Source: Apilactobacillus zhangqiuensis (GTDB taxonomy: Bacteria; Bacillota; Bacilli; Lactobacillales; Lactobacillaceae). Taken from it: a DNA stretch of 64,000 bases. This document shows, in pieces, positions 54,387-63,730 of this stretch. Each line of letters begins with the position of its first letter. The stretch's first letter is position 1. Below the pieces are notes generated by a model. The model was not told where the DNA came from. It was given only the letters and a program-made list of their open reading frames with translations, and did no database searches. A program made the position numbers and the translations under genes. The stretch spans positions 1 to 64,000 of the forward strand of contig NZ_BPLK01000003.1 in assembly GCF_019656215.1 (NCBI RefSeq). Direction: 5' to 3'.

Positions 54387-54743
54387 ATGCCAAGAGTTAA
54401 GGGTGGAACAGTTACTCATGCACGTCGTAAGCGTGTTTTAAAAGAAGCTAAAGGTTACCGTGAAGGTAAGCACAGTCTATTCAAGACTGCTAAAGATCAA
54501 GTTATGAAGTCACGCGAATACGCATTCCGTGATCGTCGAGCAAACAAAGGAAACTTCAGAAGATTATGGATTGCTCGTATCAATGCTGCTGCTCGTATGA
54601 ACGGCTTAAGCTACAGCAAGTTAATGCACGGTTTGAAACTTTCAAACATTGAAATGAACCGTAAGATGCTAGCTGACTTAGCAGTTAACGATGAAAAAGC
54701 ATTTGCTTCATTAGCAGAAACTGCAAAGAAAGCTATTAAATAG
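54387..54743 (+). CDS. rplT: 50S ribosomal protein L20
   Basis: Early-assembly 23S-rRNA-binding protein of 118 residues and probable repressor of its own operon through the leader at 53421-53563. [19 protein letters not shown] and the C-terminal [20 protein letters not shown] are diagnostic. TTAGGAGGAG precedes the ATG; a terminator follows. Confidence 0.98.
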   Translation: MPRVKGGTVTHARRKRVLKEAKGYREGKHSLFKTAKDQVMKSREYAFRDRRANKGNFRRLWIARINAAARMNGLSYSKLMHGLKLSNIEMNRKMLADLAVNDEKAFASLAETAKKAIK

Positions 54744-54747
54744 TCTA

Positions 54748-54791
54748 TAAAAACTTTCACCACTTAAGGTAAGTAGGTGGGAGTTTTTTTC
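54748..54791 (+). terminator. Terminator after rplT
   Basis: Stem AAAACTTTCACC/GGTGGGAGTTTT (two G-T pairs) and a T-run. Confidence 0.85.
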
Positions 54792-54854
54792 TTATTATGG
54801 GCACTGGTATTTCTGGTGCTCATATAATACATAATATTATTGAGGAGAATTAAA

Positions 54855-55391
54855 ATGATTTCTAAGTTTAAACCAACATGGATGATTCCAGTCGTATATA
54901 ATATTTCACCATCAAAACTAAAAGACATGGGGATTAAAGCTGTTTTTAGTGATCTAGACAACACTTTGATTCCTTGGAATAATCCTGATGGGACTCCTCA
55001 ATTAAGAGAATGGATATCTGAACTCAAGAAAAGCAATATTGAATTGATTGTTATTTCAAATAATAAACATAGCCGAGTTCAAAGAGCTCTTAGAAGTTTA
55101 AAATTAAACTTTATTCCACGCTCCTTAAAGCCACTTCCAAGAGGAATTAATAAGGCTTTAAGAGATTACCATTTGAATAATAAAGAAGTAATTATGTGTG
55201 GAGATCAATTATTAACCGATGTTTGGGCTTCTAATAATGCCAAAGTTAGAAGTGTGTTGGTTAAACCATTAATTGAATCCGATGCTTGGAATACCAAACC
55301 TAATCGCTTCTTAGAAAAATTAATATGGAAAAAATTAAGAAAGAAATATGATGATTTAAATTGGCAGGAGGATATAAATGACAGAAATTAA
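54855..55391 (+). CDS. yqeG: YqeG family HAD phosphatase
   Basis: HAD-IIIA hydrolase of 178 residues. The nucleophile motif is FSDLDNT (D33, D35), IVISNNK gives the motif II Ser/Thr region, and MCGDQLLTDV carries the acidic motif. The family includes phosphatidylglycerophosphatases, but the bacterial YqeG substrate is uncertain. ATG 54855 follows GAGGAG. It overlaps yqeH by 14 nt and opens the yqeG-M cluster. Confidence 0.9.
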   Translation: MISKFKPTWMIPVVYNISPSKLKDMGIKAVFSDLDNTLIPWNNPDGTPQLREWISELKKSNIELIVISNNKHSRVQRALRSLKLNFIPRSLKPLPRGINKALRDYHLNNKEVIMCGDQLLTDVWASNNAKVRSVLVKPLIESDAWNTKPNRFLEKLIWKKLRKKYDDLNWQEDINDRN

Positions 55392-56511
55392 TCAATTACA
55401 AGACGAAGAAATCAGATGTATTGGTTGTGGTGCTTTAATTCAAACCACAGATCCTGATGAACTAGGATACACTCCTAATTCTGCACTTGAAAAGGGAAAA
55501 GAAAGTGGCGAAATTTATTGCCAACGTTGTTTTAGACTACGTCACTACAATGAAATTTCACCGGTTAGTTTAACTGATGACGATTTCTTAAAACTATTGA
55601 ACCAAATCAGAGATGCTAACGCGCTAATCGTATACTTGGTTGATGTTTTTGACTTTAATGGAAGCTTAATTCCTGGATTACACCGTTTCGTTGGTGATAA
55701 CCCAATTATGTTAGTTGGTAACAAGTCTGACTTACTACCAAACTCACTAAAGCGTTCTAAGCTAAAGGATTGGATCAGACAACGAGCAAATGAAGCTGGA
55801 ATTAGACCAATTGATGTTGAACTGGTTTCTGCTAGAACCAATGAATCAGTTGATGACTTATTGAAGAATATTGATAAGTACAGAAATGACCGCGATGTTT
55901 ACGTTGTAGGTGTTACTAACGTTGGTAAATCCACATTGATTAACCAAATCATCAGACAAAACACTGGAATTAAGGAATTAATTACTACTTCAAGATTCCC
56001 AGGTACAACTTTGGATAGAATCTCTATCGACTTAGAAGACGGTCATGAATTAGTAGATACTCCAGGGATTATTCATAAGGAACAAATGGCTCATTACTTA
56101 AACGGTAAGGACCTAAAGATTGTTCAACCACAAAAACCAATCAAACCAAAGGTATATCAATTGAACCCAGAACAAACACTATTCTTCGGTGGTGTAGCAC
56201 GTTTTGATTATGTTCAAGGCGATAAGAAACATGGTTTTACTGTTTATGTTGAAAACAACTTACTAATTCACCGTACTAAGTTAGCAAATGCTGACAGCTT
56301 CTATGACAAGCATTTTGGTGAATTATTAACTCCACCAAGCAGTGAATCAATTGATGATTTTCCTGAATTGGTTCGTTTCGAATTCAAGACTGATCAAAAG
56401 AGCGATTTAGTATTCGAAGGACTTGGATGGATCACCGTTCCAGCAGGTGTGGTAGTAGCCGGATGGGCCCCTAAGGGTGTTGACGTATTAGTTAGAAGAG
56501 CAATGATATAA
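55378..56511 (+). CDS. yqeH: Ribosome biogenesis GTPase YqeH
   Basis: Circularly permuted GTPase needed for 30S assembly, 377 residues. An N-terminal zinc finger (CIGCGA...CQRC) precedes the GTPase, whose motifs run G4 (NKSD), G5 (SAR), G1 (GVTNVGKST), G3 (DTPG), the permuted order. AGGAGG inside yqeG precedes the ATG. Confidence 0.95.
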   Translation: MTEINQLQDEEIRCIGCGALIQTTDPDELGYTPNSALEKGKESGEIYCQRCFRLRHYNEISPVSLTDDDFLKLLNQIRDANALIVYLVDVFDFNGSLIPGLHRFVGDNPIMLVGNKSDLLPNSLKRSKLKDWIRQRANEAGIRPIDVELVSARTNESVDDLLKNIDKYRNDRDVYVVGVTNVGKSTLINQIIRQNTGIKELITTSRFPGTTLDRISIDLEDGHELVDTPGIIHKEQMAHYLNGKDLKIVQPQKPIKPKVYQLNPEQTLFFGGVARFDYVQGDKKHGFTVYVENNLLIHRTKLANADSFYDKHFGELLTPPSSESIDDFPELVRFEFKTDQKSDLVFEGLGWITVPAGVVVAGWAPKGVDVLVRRAMI

Positions 56512-56527
56512 AAAGCGAGGTACAAAA

Positions 56528-56839
56528 TTGAAATTACGTGGAAAACAAAAAAGATATTTAAGATCACAAGCTAACAGAATGAAACCTTTATTTTCAGTTG
56601 GAAAGAATGGTTTAAATGAAACTTGGCTAGAACAAGTATTGGATGCATTACACAGACGCGAATTAATTAAGGTAAACATTCAACAAAATTCTGATTTAGA
56701 AGTAAGTGATGTTCAAGAATACATTGAAGCAAACAGTGATATCAATGTTGTTCAAACAATCGGGAAAACATTACTATTATTCTTACCTGCAAGTAAGGAA
56801 AAATTCCAAATTTACTCTGTAGAAGTTAGAAATATTTAG
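56528..56839 (+). CDS. yqeI: YhbY/YqeI ribosome-associated RNA-binding protein
   Basis: CRM-domain protein of 103 residues that binds pre-50S particles in family members. Marks are LRGKQKRYLRSQAN, FSVGKNGL with the GxxG-type loop, and TIGKTLLLF. The start is TTG 56528 after GCGAGGT; there is no earlier ATG in frame. It sits 16 nt after yqeH. Confidence 0.92.
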   Translation: MKLRGKQKRYLRSQANRMKPLFSVGKNGLNETWLEQVLDALHRRELIKVNIQQNSDLEVSDVQEYIEANSDINVVQTIGKTLLLFLPASKEKFQIYSVEVRNI

Positions 56840-56853
56840 AGGAGTTCTTATCG

Positions 56854-57471
56854 ATGCATAGTGAAAAGGTGCAAACTTTACCCAAGTTAAAATCTTTAAA
56901 CAAACGCAAAAAAATCGGAATTATTGGTGGAACCTTTAATCCGATTCATAATGGTCATTTATTCATTGCAGACCAAGTAAGGAGTCAGTTAGGACTAGAG
57001 AAGGTTTACTTTATGCCTGACTGCATTCCTCCTCACGTTGATCACAAGGATGCAATTGACGCTGATGACCGCGTTAACATGGTTAATTTAGCAATTAATG
57101 ACAATGATAAGTTTGACATTGAAATGTTGGAAATCATCAATCGTGGTAAAAGTTACACTTATAACACTATGGTAGAATTAAAGAGAAGACATCCCGACTA
57201 TGAATACTACTTTATTATTGGTGGTGACATGGTTGAATACCTCCCTAAATGGTATCGAGTAGATGATTTATTCAAATTGACCCATTTTGTTGGTGTTAGA
57301 AGGGAAAATTATCCAATGTCGACAAATTATCCTGTGATATGGGTAGATGTTGCTAAGCTGGATATATCTTCAACTTTAATTCGCAAACTAGTGTCTAACC
57401 ATCAATCAATTCGATACTTGGTTCCAGACGCAGTTTTAAAATATATAAAGGAGCATAATCTTTATGAATAA
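56854..57471 (+). CDS. nadD: Nicotinate-nucleotide adenylyltransferase
   Basis: Makes deamido-NAD from nicotinate mononucleotide and ATP. The 205-residue protein has the nucleotidyltransferase motif GGTFNPIHNGH (about 25-35) and the C-terminal DISSTLIR. About 20 basic residues precede the core, a little longer than usual. AGAGGAG lies 9 nt before the ATG. It overlaps yqeK by 8 nt. Confidence 0.95.
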   Translation: MHSEKVQTLPKLKSLNKRKKIGIIGGTFNPIHNGHLFIADQVRSQLGLEKVYFMPDCIPPHVDHKDAIDADDRVNMVNLAINDNDKFDIEMLEIINRGKSYTYNTMVELKRRHPDYEYYFIIGGDMVEYLPKWYRVDDLFKLTHFVGVRRENYPMSTNYPVIWVDVAKLDISSTLIRKLVSNHQSIRYLVPDAVLKYIKEHNLYE

Positions 57472-58075
57472 TGTTGAATTAACATATACAAATAAGTACA
57501 TCCCTTTATCTAGAGAAGAACTAATCGAAAAATTAAAGAAGGCTTTAACCCAATCAAGATTTGAACACGTTTTACGCGTTGAACAAATGGCGATTGAACT
57601 AGCAAAGAAAAACGATGTAGATGTTGAAAAAGCAAGCGTTGCCGGACTTTGCCATGACTATGCTAAGCAAAGACCAGATGACAATTTCATTGAATTAATC
57701 AAGAAATATCGTTTGGATGATATTTTATTGCAATACGGTAATGCTATTTGGCATGGTGAAGTTGGTTACTTGCTGGTTCAAAATGAACTAGGTGTTACTG
57801 ACATCGACATTTTAAATTCAATTAAGCATCACACTACTGGTGCAAAGTACATGTCAAAGTTAGAACAAATTGTATACATGGCTGACTATATCGAAATGGG
57901 ACGTGATTTCCCAGGTGTAGAAGAAGCACGAGATATCACATTTAACAATCTAGCTGACGGGGTGGCATATCAAACTAAGCACACGCTACAATTTTTAATT
58001 AGCTCAAATAAACCCGTTTATCCTAAGACCATTGATACCTATAACGAATGGGTAAATGGATCAAACATCAAATAA
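57464..58075 (+). CDS. yqeK: YqeK HD-domain nucleotide phosphohydrolase
   Basis: HD-superfamily hydrolase of 203 residues with the metal ligands RFEHVLRVEQMA and the HD pair in LCHDYAKQRPDD; KHHTTGA and ADYIEMGRDFPG follow. Characterised YqeK proteins split diadenosine tetraphosphate symmetrically, so control of Ap4A is the likely role. It overlaps nadD and is followed by rsfS, the standard order. Confidence 0.92.
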   Translation: MNNVELTYTNKYIPLSREELIEKLKKALTQSRFEHVLRVEQMAIELAKKNDVDVEKASVAGLCHDYAKQRPDDNFIELIKKYRLDDILLQYGNAIWHGEVGYLLVQNELGVTDIDILNSIKHHTTGAKYMSKLEQIVYMADYIEMGRDFPGVEEARDITFNNLADGVAYQTKHTLQFLISSNKPVYPKTIDTYNEWVNGSNIK

Positions 58076-58089
58076 CGAGGAGATTTCAA

Positions 58090-58446
58090 ATGAATAGTAA
58101 AGAAAAATTAGAAGTAATTGTTAAAGCAGCGGACAGCAAGAGAGCTCACAACATTGTTGCTTTAAACGTACACGAAGTTAGTTTAATGGCTGACTACTTC
58201 GTAATTATGGATGCTGCATCAAACAGACAAGTTAAGTCTATTGCTGACGAAGTAGCTGACCAAGCTGAAGAGGCTGGTATCAGTGTTAAAGAAGTAGAAG
58301 GTAAAGATACTGCTAAGTGGATTCTATTGGACTTAGGTGACGTTATTGTTCACGTATTCCAAGAAGATGAAAGAGAATACTACAACCTAGAAAAACTATG
58401 GTCAGATGCTGATTCAGTAGACGTTTCAGAATGGGTTAAGGACTAG
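58090..58446 (+). CDS. rsfS: Ribosomal silencing factor RsfS
   Basis: Binds L14 on free 50S subunits and blocks 70S joining in starvation. The 118 residues contain DYFVIMDAASNRQVKSIA and GKDTAKWILLDLGDVIVHVF, diagnostic of the family. ATG 58090 follows CGAGGAG, 15 nt after yqeK; the longer frame lies inside yqeK. Confidence 0.95.
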   Translation: MNSKEKLEVIVKAADSKRAHNIVALNVHEVSLMADYFVIMDAASNRQVKSIADEVADQAEEAGISVKEVEGKDTAKWILLDLGDVIVHVFQEDEREYYNLEKLWSDADSVDVSEWVKD

Positions 58447-58450
58447 TCAA

Positions 58451-59185
58451 ATGATTTATCAAGAATTCGCAAAATTCTATGATGAATTGTTTGATGAAAC
58501 AATGTATGATCAATGGCTTTCTTTTGTGAAAGCGAATGTATCAAAAAATGATTCAATTATGGACATGGCTTGTGGAACCGGACGCTTATTAGCGCTTCTT
58601 GCCTCGCAAAACTATAATGCTTGTGGTATGGATTTGTCTGAAGATATGCTTACATTAGCCGAAGAACATTTAAGAGATATCAAACCAGACATGCCGCTAA
58701 TACAAGGTGACATGACTGAAATGGAAGGAATTCCTAACTTTGATGTGATTACCTGTTTCGATGATTCATTATGTTATTTACCAGATCAAAACCTATTACA
58801 AACTGCTTTTGAAAAAGTACATGAACATTTAAATGATAATGGACAATTCTTATTTGATGTAATTACGCCATATCAAACAGATGTAGTATATCCGGGATAC
58901 ATGTATAATTACCATGATGATAGTAACGCCTTTATGTGGCAGTCATACTTAGGTGATGAAGATCACTCGGTAGAACATGACTTAGTATTTTTCAGGTATA
59001 ATGAGTCAATCAATGCATACGATCAGTTTAGTGAAATTCATTTGGAAAGAACTTATAAAGTTGATACGTACATTGATTTATTAAAGAATGCAGGATTCAA
59101 AGATATCAAGGTTAGTGCTAACTTTGGTAAAGACGAGATCACTGATACTACAACCAGATGGTTCTTTGTATGTAAGAAGGGATGA
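58451..59185 (+). CDS. yqeM: YqeM-type SAM-dependent methyltransferase
   Basis: Class I methyltransferase of 244 residues. Motif I is DMACGTGRLLALLA (about 38-50); the acidic loop GMDLSEDML and the FDVITCFDDSLCY block follow. The substrate is not known. It stands between rsfS and tmcAL in an uninterrupted run. Confidence 0.88.
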   Translation: MIYQEFAKFYDELFDETMYDQWLSFVKANVSKNDSIMDMACGTGRLLALLASQNYNACGMDLSEDMLTLAEEHLRDIKPDMPLIQGDMTEMEGIPNFDVITCFDDSLCYLPDQNLLQTAFEKVHEHLNDNGQFLFDVITPYQTDVVYPGYMYNYHDDSNAFMWQSYLGDEDHSVEHDLVFFRYNESINAYDQFSEIHLERTYKVDTYIDLLKNAGFKDIKVSANFGKDEITDTTTRWFFVCKKG

Positions 59186-59189
59186 TTCG

Positions 59190-60311
59190 ATGAAGGCTGT
59201 TGGTATAATTGCTGAATATAATCCGTTTCATAATGGGCATAAGTACCAAATTGAGCAGGCAAGACAAGCAACTAATGCCGATATAGTCATCGTTATCATG
59301 TCTGGAAATTGGGTACAAAGAGGGCAACCCGCAATAGTAGATAAATGGACTAGGGCACAAATGGCACTGGCAAATGGTGCGGATATGGTAATTGAGTTAC
59401 CTGTACAATGTGTTGTCCAGCCGGCTGACATCTTCGCTAAACACGCAGTGAATATTTTAGCTAGTCTTAAGTGTGAGTGGTTATCATTTGGTAGTGAACA
59501 TCCAGATATTAATTTTAATCAGTTAGCAAATCTAGATTTAAAGCAAATTAAAATAGATCAGAATTACACTAAGAGCTATGCTGAGTTAATTAGGGATGCT
59601 TTAATTGATTCAACCGGTGAAGATGTCAGTGCCCCAAACGACGTATTGGCATTAAACTATGCAATCGCAAACCTAAAAAACAGTCATCAAATGAAATTAG
59701 TCCCTATCAAGAGAAATGGAGCTAACCATCACGACCATGATTTAAACAATAATGGGACGATTGCAAGTGCATCATCAATTAGAGCTGCTATTATGGATGA
59801 AAGTAATCAACTATCTCAGTATCTTCCTAATAACACTGATGTTGATGTTTTAAAGAATCATGTTAATTGGGAAGATTTCTGGCCATTATTAAGATATAAG
59901 ATTGAAACATCAAGTATTGATGAGTTAAATCACATCTATCAAATGACAGAAGGTCTAGAATACCGATTAAAGAAGTATATCTATGATGCACGGTCATTTG
60001 ATGAATTCATACGTTTAGTTAAGTCTAAGCGCTACACATACGCGAGACTTCAACGTTTATTCGTATATACGCTTCTAAATTGGCGTAAAAGCGATGATCT
60101 AAGCCAAGAATACGTAAGAATATTAGGCTTTAATAAAAGCGGTAGAGCGTATTTGAATGACATTAAGAAGAAAATAGAAATACCCGTAATTACTAAGATT
60201 AATAAGGAGTTATCTGAAGCTCAATTAAATTTTGATGTAGTATCTGGAAGGGTTTATGAAAATATAAATCATTTTCCACAAGATGCCGGAAAAATTCCAT
60301 TAATTTATTAA
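59190..60311 (+). CDS. tmcAL: tRNA(Met) cytidine acetate ligase TmcAL (YlbM)
   Basis: Makes N4-acetylcytidine at the wobble base of elongator tRNA-Met from acetate and ATP. The 373 residues start with GIIAEYNPFHNGHKYQI, the nucleotidyltransferase HxGH-type motif, followed by MSGNWVQRGQPAI, GADMVIELP and SASSIRAAI. ATG 59190 follows AGAAGGGA; the longer frame lies in yqeM. The family is sometimes annotated only as nucleotidyltransferase. Confidence 0.92.
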   Translation: MKAVGIIAEYNPFHNGHKYQIEQARQATNADIVIVIMSGNWVQRGQPAIVDKWTRAQMALANGADMVIELPVQCVVQPADIFAKHAVNILASLKCEWLSFGSEHPDINFNQLANLDLKQIKIDQNYTKSYAELIRDALIDSTGEDVSAPNDVLALNYAIANLKNSHQMKLVPIKRNGANHHDHDLNNNGTIASASSIRAAIMDESNQLSQYLPNNTDVDVLKNHVNWEDFWPLLRYKIETSSIDELNHIYQMTEGLEYRLKKYIYDARSFDEFIRLVKSKRYTYARLQRLFVYTLLNWRKSDDLSQEYVRILGFNKSGRAYLNDIKKKIEIPVITKINKELSEAQLNFDVVSGRVYENINHFPQDAGKIPLIY

Positions 60312-60340
60312 TTTTTAGGCCAGGTATCAAGGATATGACC

Positions 60341-60370
60341 TTGACAAAATAACTTCTTAATATGTATAAT
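60341..60370 (+). promoter_or_regulatory. Promoter of yceD-rpmF
   Basis: Consensus TTGACA (60341-60346), 18-nt spacer, TATAAT (60365-60370). Confidence 0.85.
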
Positions 60371-60398
60371 TAACGCTGTTGCATTAGGAGGAATAGAC

Positions 60399-60953
60399 AT
60401 GAAATGGTTCTTAAAGGAACTATCCGAATACAAAAACAAGCCACTTTCAGTATCAGAAGATATGAACTTATCTGATGATATTATGAGCAGGTATAGCAAA
60501 TATGTTATTTCTGCTGATGACGATATTCACGTTGATGCTAACGTTTTCTCTGAAAACGGTGATGCAATCGTGACTGCTCGTGTAACAGGTAAGATTGTGG
60601 TTCCTTCATCAAGATCATTAACTCCAGTTGAGTTACCATTGGATTTCTCAATTAATGAAGTTTATGTTGAAACTAACTTACGTTTGAAAGAACGTGAAGA
60701 TGAAGGTGAAATTGCTTTCCTAGTAGATGACGAAGGCGAAATTGATTTTGATAAGTCAGTTGCCGATAACATCATCTTACAAATTCCAATGCACATTTTG
60801 TCTCCTGAAGAAATCGAAACTGGTAAGATGCCAGAAGGAAATGACTGGGAAGTTATTTCTGAAGATGATTTAGCTGAACAAGAGGCAAATGATAAAAAAG
60901 TAGATCCACGTCTTGCTAAGTTAAAGGATTTCTTTAACGATAGTGATAATTAA
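60399..60953 (+). CDS. yceD: YceD (DUF177) family protein
   Basis: A 184-residue acidic protein of the DUF177 family, nearly always encoded before rpmF and linked to 23S rRNA or ribosome maturation. Characteristic blocks are DIHVDANVFSENGDAIVTARVTG in the centre and a C-terminal DPRLAKLKDFF. AGGAGG precedes the ATG; the promoter is strong. Confidence 0.92.
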   Translation: MKWFLKELSEYKNKPLSVSEDMNLSDDIMSRYSKYVISADDDIHVDANVFSENGDAIVTARVTGKIVVPSSRSLTPVELPLDFSINEVYVETNLRLKEREDEGEIAFLVDDEGEIDFDKSVADNIILQIPMHILSPEEIETGKMPEGNDWEVISEDDLAEQEANDKKVDPRLAKLKDFFNDSDN

Positions 60954-61008
60954 GCAAGACTTAAAATTTTTCACTAGTGGATATTTTAATATAAAGGGGG
61001 TTTTTGCA

Positions 61009-61188
61009 TTGGCTGTACCAGCAAGAAGAACTTCAAAAGCTAAGAAGGGTATGCGTCGTGGTCACATTAAGTTGGCTAACCCAGGTTTGAGTGCTTGCCC
61101 AAACTGTGGTGAATTACGTAAACCTCACATTGTATGTCCTAGTTGTGGATACTATGATGGTAAACAAGTTGTTAATGAAAACAACTAA
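61009..61188 (+). CDS. rpmF: 50S ribosomal protein L32
   Basis: Ribosomal protein of 59 residues, start MAVPARRTSKAKKGMRR. The start is TTG 61009, 8 nt after AAGGGGG. CPNC and CPSC form an intact zinc ribbon, so this is the zinc-containing (C+) form. Co-transcribed with yceD; a strong terminator follows. Confidence 0.97.
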   Translation: MAVPARRTSKAKKGMRRGHIKLANPGLSACPNCGELRKPHIVCPSCGYYDGKQVVNENN

Positions 61189-61194
61189 TTAATT

Positions 61195-61237
61195 AAAAAA
61201 GCTACCAGAACACCATGGGTTCTGGTAGCTTTTTTTA
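61195..61237 (+). terminator. Terminator after rpmF
   Basis: Long stem AAAAAGCTACCAGAAC/GTTCTGGTAGCTTTTT and a T-run. Confidence 0.95.
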
Positions 61238-61283
61238 TCTAAGTATAATTATTTTATTTATTAAGCCATTTATATTAAACTGA

Positions 61284-61374
61284 AGAAGAGCTAATGGTTC
61301 GTTTTCTAATTTAAAATAGTAAATTAGTGAAAAAATTTAAGATTTTAATAATAATATTCGGATTAAGCTCTTCT
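61284..61374. repeat. Nested inverted repeats before the two-component system
   Basis: Outer arms AGAAGAGCT (61284-61292) and AGCTCTTCT (61366-61374); inner arms CTAATTT (61306-61312) and AAATTAG (61321-61327). The right outer arm overlaps the -35 region of the likely promoter. Confidence 0.55.
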
Positions 61375-61390
61375 ATTATGAGAAAAAACG

Positions 61391-61399
61391 TGATAAAAT
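61391..61399 (+). promoter_or_regulatory. Extended -10 promoter of the two-component system
   Basis: TGATAAAAT, an extended -10 50 nt before the response regulator start; no clear -35. Confidence 0.5.
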
Positions 61400-61448
61400 G
61401 TACAAAGTAAGTTAAGATTTTCTAAAATAAATGGAGAGGTGTAATTTA

Positions 61449-62135
61449 ATGAGCCGTATTTTGATAATTGAAGATGAAAAAAGCTTAGCTAGATTTGTAG
61501 AGTTAGAGTTGAAGCATGAAGGTTACGAAACCGAAGTAGCCTTAGATGGTCGTGAAGGACTAGAAGAAGCACTTAACAATGACTATGATGTTATTCTTTT
61601 AGATCTTATGTTACCAAAGCTTAATGGTATGGAAGTTGCTAGAAGACTTCGTGAAAAGAAGACAACTCCAATCATTATGATGACTGCAAGAGACTCTGTT
61701 ATTGATAGAGTTTCAGGATTCGATCATGGTGCAGATGACTACATCGTTAAGCCATTTGCTATTGAAGAACTATTAGCTCGTGTTAGAGCATTACTTCGCC
61801 GTATTGATATCGAAGGTGACGAAAACGCTGAAGATCAAAAGGTTGTTTACTTTAAGGACATTACTGTCGAAAAAGAAAGCAGAATCGTAAAACGTGGAGA
61901 CGATATTATCGACTTAACTAAGCGTGAATACGAATTACTACTTACTTTAATGGAAAACGTAAACGTTGTATTAGCCAGAGACGTTCTTTTAACTAAGGTT
62001 TGGGGATATGATTCAAGTGCTGAAACAAACGTTGTAGATGTTTACATCCGTTACCTAAGAAACAAAATTGATAGACCTGATCAAAAGAGCTACATCCAAA
62101 CTGTTAGAGGAACCGGTTACGTGATGAGATCATGA
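61449..62135 (+). CDS. OmpR-family response regulator (ArlR-like)
   Basis: DNA-binding response regulator of 228 residues. The receiver has the acidic pair (E8, D9), the phosphoacceptor D52 in LLDLMLP and the KPF Lys. The winged-helix domain (about 130-228) ends with YIRYLRNKID and TVRGTGYVMR. It resembles ArlR/CsrR-type regulators; targets are unknown. ATG 61449 follows GGAGAGGTG. It overlaps the kinase gene by 4 nt (ATGA). Confidence 0.9.
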   Translation: MSRILIIEDEKSLARFVELELKHEGYETEVALDGREGLEEALNNDYDVILLDLMLPKLNGMEVARRLREKKTTPIIMMTARDSVIDRVSGFDHGADDYIVKPFAIEELLARVRALLRRIDIEGDENAEDQKVVYFKDITVEKESRIVKRGDDIIDLTKREYELLLTLMENVNVVLARDVLLTKVWGYDSSAETNVVDVYIRYLRNKIDRPDQKSYIQTVRGTGYVMRS

Positions 62136-63688
62136 TTTCCAACCATGATGATAAAGTTTCAAAGACAGTAAGCAGCAATAGAAGATGGTTTTCTCTTAAA
62201 TGGAAATGGTCAATTGGATCAGCAATTATAATTTTTGTAATCCTATCAATTTTTTCTTTTTTGATTTACAATCGTTTTTCTGATGTGCTATTACACCAGG
62301 AGAACTCACGTACTATTGAATCGGATGTAACAATATCAAATCGATTAAGAACAATTAATCGATCATTGGATGAAAAGTCAGTTAGTACTGCTTTAAATCC
62401 AAACAGTGGTTTTAGGGACGGCAACCCTAATAATGGAATGTCAACAGACGTTTATTCTGATTCTATTTATACTAACTTATTTAGTAAAGATATCGTGGTT
62501 AGTGTATACAATAAGAATTCAGACCAAATCTTCTCATCGAAGAAGTCGCCAAAAAAGATTTACAATTTCAAACCGGTAGATAGCCGTAAAACGGTTATTA
62601 CCAAGAACTCAGGTAAGACAATCTTAGTTTTAGATTCACCAATTTATTCTGCCAAAACGCATGAATTAATCGGATATCTAAGAGTAGTTGATTCAATGTC
62701 TGACTATAATTTGTATATAAACAAATTAGCCGGAATTTTATTTGTAATTTTAATTATTGGTATCTTCTTCTCTGCTGCATTGTCGTACTTTCTATCATCA
62801 TACATGCTTCGTCCGATTAAGATTATCTCTAACACCATTCATAGTGTTAAAGAATCACCTGAAACGGACAGTCGTGTGCCTAAGTTAACTCAAAACGATG
62901 AGTTGACTGACCTAGGGGACTTATTTAACGACATGATTGATACAATGCAAAGATACATTGATCAACAACAACAATTCGTTGAAGATGTTTCCCATGAATT
63001 AAGAACTCCAGTCGCTGTAATTCAGGGACACCTAGATATGCTTTCTCGTTGGGGAAAGGATGACCCTGAAGTCCTAGATGAATCAATTAAATCTTCAATC
63101 TACGAGATTAATCGTATGAAGAGTTTGGTTCAAGAAATGTTAGATCTTTCTCGTGCTGAACAAGTTGAAATAAACTATGGAAACAAGACTACGGACGTTC
63201 AAGATGTTGTTCATCAACAATATAATGATTTCCAAATGATTCACCCTGATTACAAGTTCATTTTAGATGATGATATTGGGGAAGAAACAATCATTCAAAT
63301 CTACCGTAATCACTTAGAACAAATCTTGATTATCTTGTTAGATAATGCTGTTAAGTATTCTAAACAAAGAAAGGAAATTCATATTTCACTTTCTCGCAAA
63401 TATCGTTACGTTGATATTGCGGTTCAAGATTTTGGTGAAGGGCTAAGTCAAGAAAGCATTGATAAAATCTTTAACCGATTCTATCGTGTTGATAAGGCAA
63501 GAAGCCGTAACCAAGGTGGTAATGGTTTAGGACTATCAATCGCCAAGCGTTTGGTAGAAGCCTACAACGGTAAGATTAATGTTGAAAGTTCATCGGGATA
63601 TGGATCAATCTTTACGATTTCCTTCCCAATCCTTTCAAAGGATAAGATTGAACACTTAAAACAATTGGATATGAATGCTAAGCAATAA
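62132..63688 (+). CDS. Sensor histidine kinase (ArlS-like)
   Basis: Membrane sensor of 518 residues: first helix (about 25-47), an extracellular sensor of about 145 residues, second helix (about 195-217), HAMP, HisKA with the phosphorylated H288 in DVSHELRTP, and a HATPase domain with N-box LLDNAVKYS, DFGEGL and GGNGLGLS. Domain order and gene pairing match ArlS. The signal is unknown. It is coupled to the regulator gene by the ATGA overlap. Confidence 0.92.
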   Translation: MISNHDDKVSKTVSSNRRWFSLKWKWSIGSAIIIFVILSIFSFLIYNRFSDVLLHQENSRTIESDVTISNRLRTINRSLDEKSVSTALNPNSGFRDGNPNNGMSTDVYSDSIYTNLFSKDIVVSVYNKNSDQIFSSKKSPKKIYNFKPVDSRKTVITKNSGKTILVLDSPIYSAKTHELIGYLRVVDSMSDYNLYINKLAGILFVILIIGIFFSAALSYFLSSYMLRPIKIISNTIHSVKESPETDSRVPKLTQNDELTDLGDLFNDMIDTMQRYIDQQQQFVEDVSHELRTPVAVIQGHLDMLSRWGKDDPEVLDESIKSSIYEINRMKSLVQEMLDLSRAEQVEINYGNKTTDVQDVVHQQYNDFQMIHPDYKFILDDDIGEETIIQIYRNHLEQILIILLDNAVKYSKQRKEIHISLSRKYRYVDIAVQDFGEGLSQESIDKIFNRFYRVDKARSRNQGGNGLGLSIAKRLVEAYNGKINVESSSGYGSIFTISFPILSKDKIEHLKQLDMNAKQ

Positions 63689-63692
63689 TGCT

Positions 63693-63727
63693 AAAAAAAG
63701 AGATGCCGTTAAGCATCTCTTTTTTTA
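63693..63727. terminator. Bidirectional terminator between the kinase gene and plsY
   Basis: Stem AGAGATGC/GCATCTCT with A-run and T-run flanks. Confidence 0.88.
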
Positions 63728-63730
63728 TGT

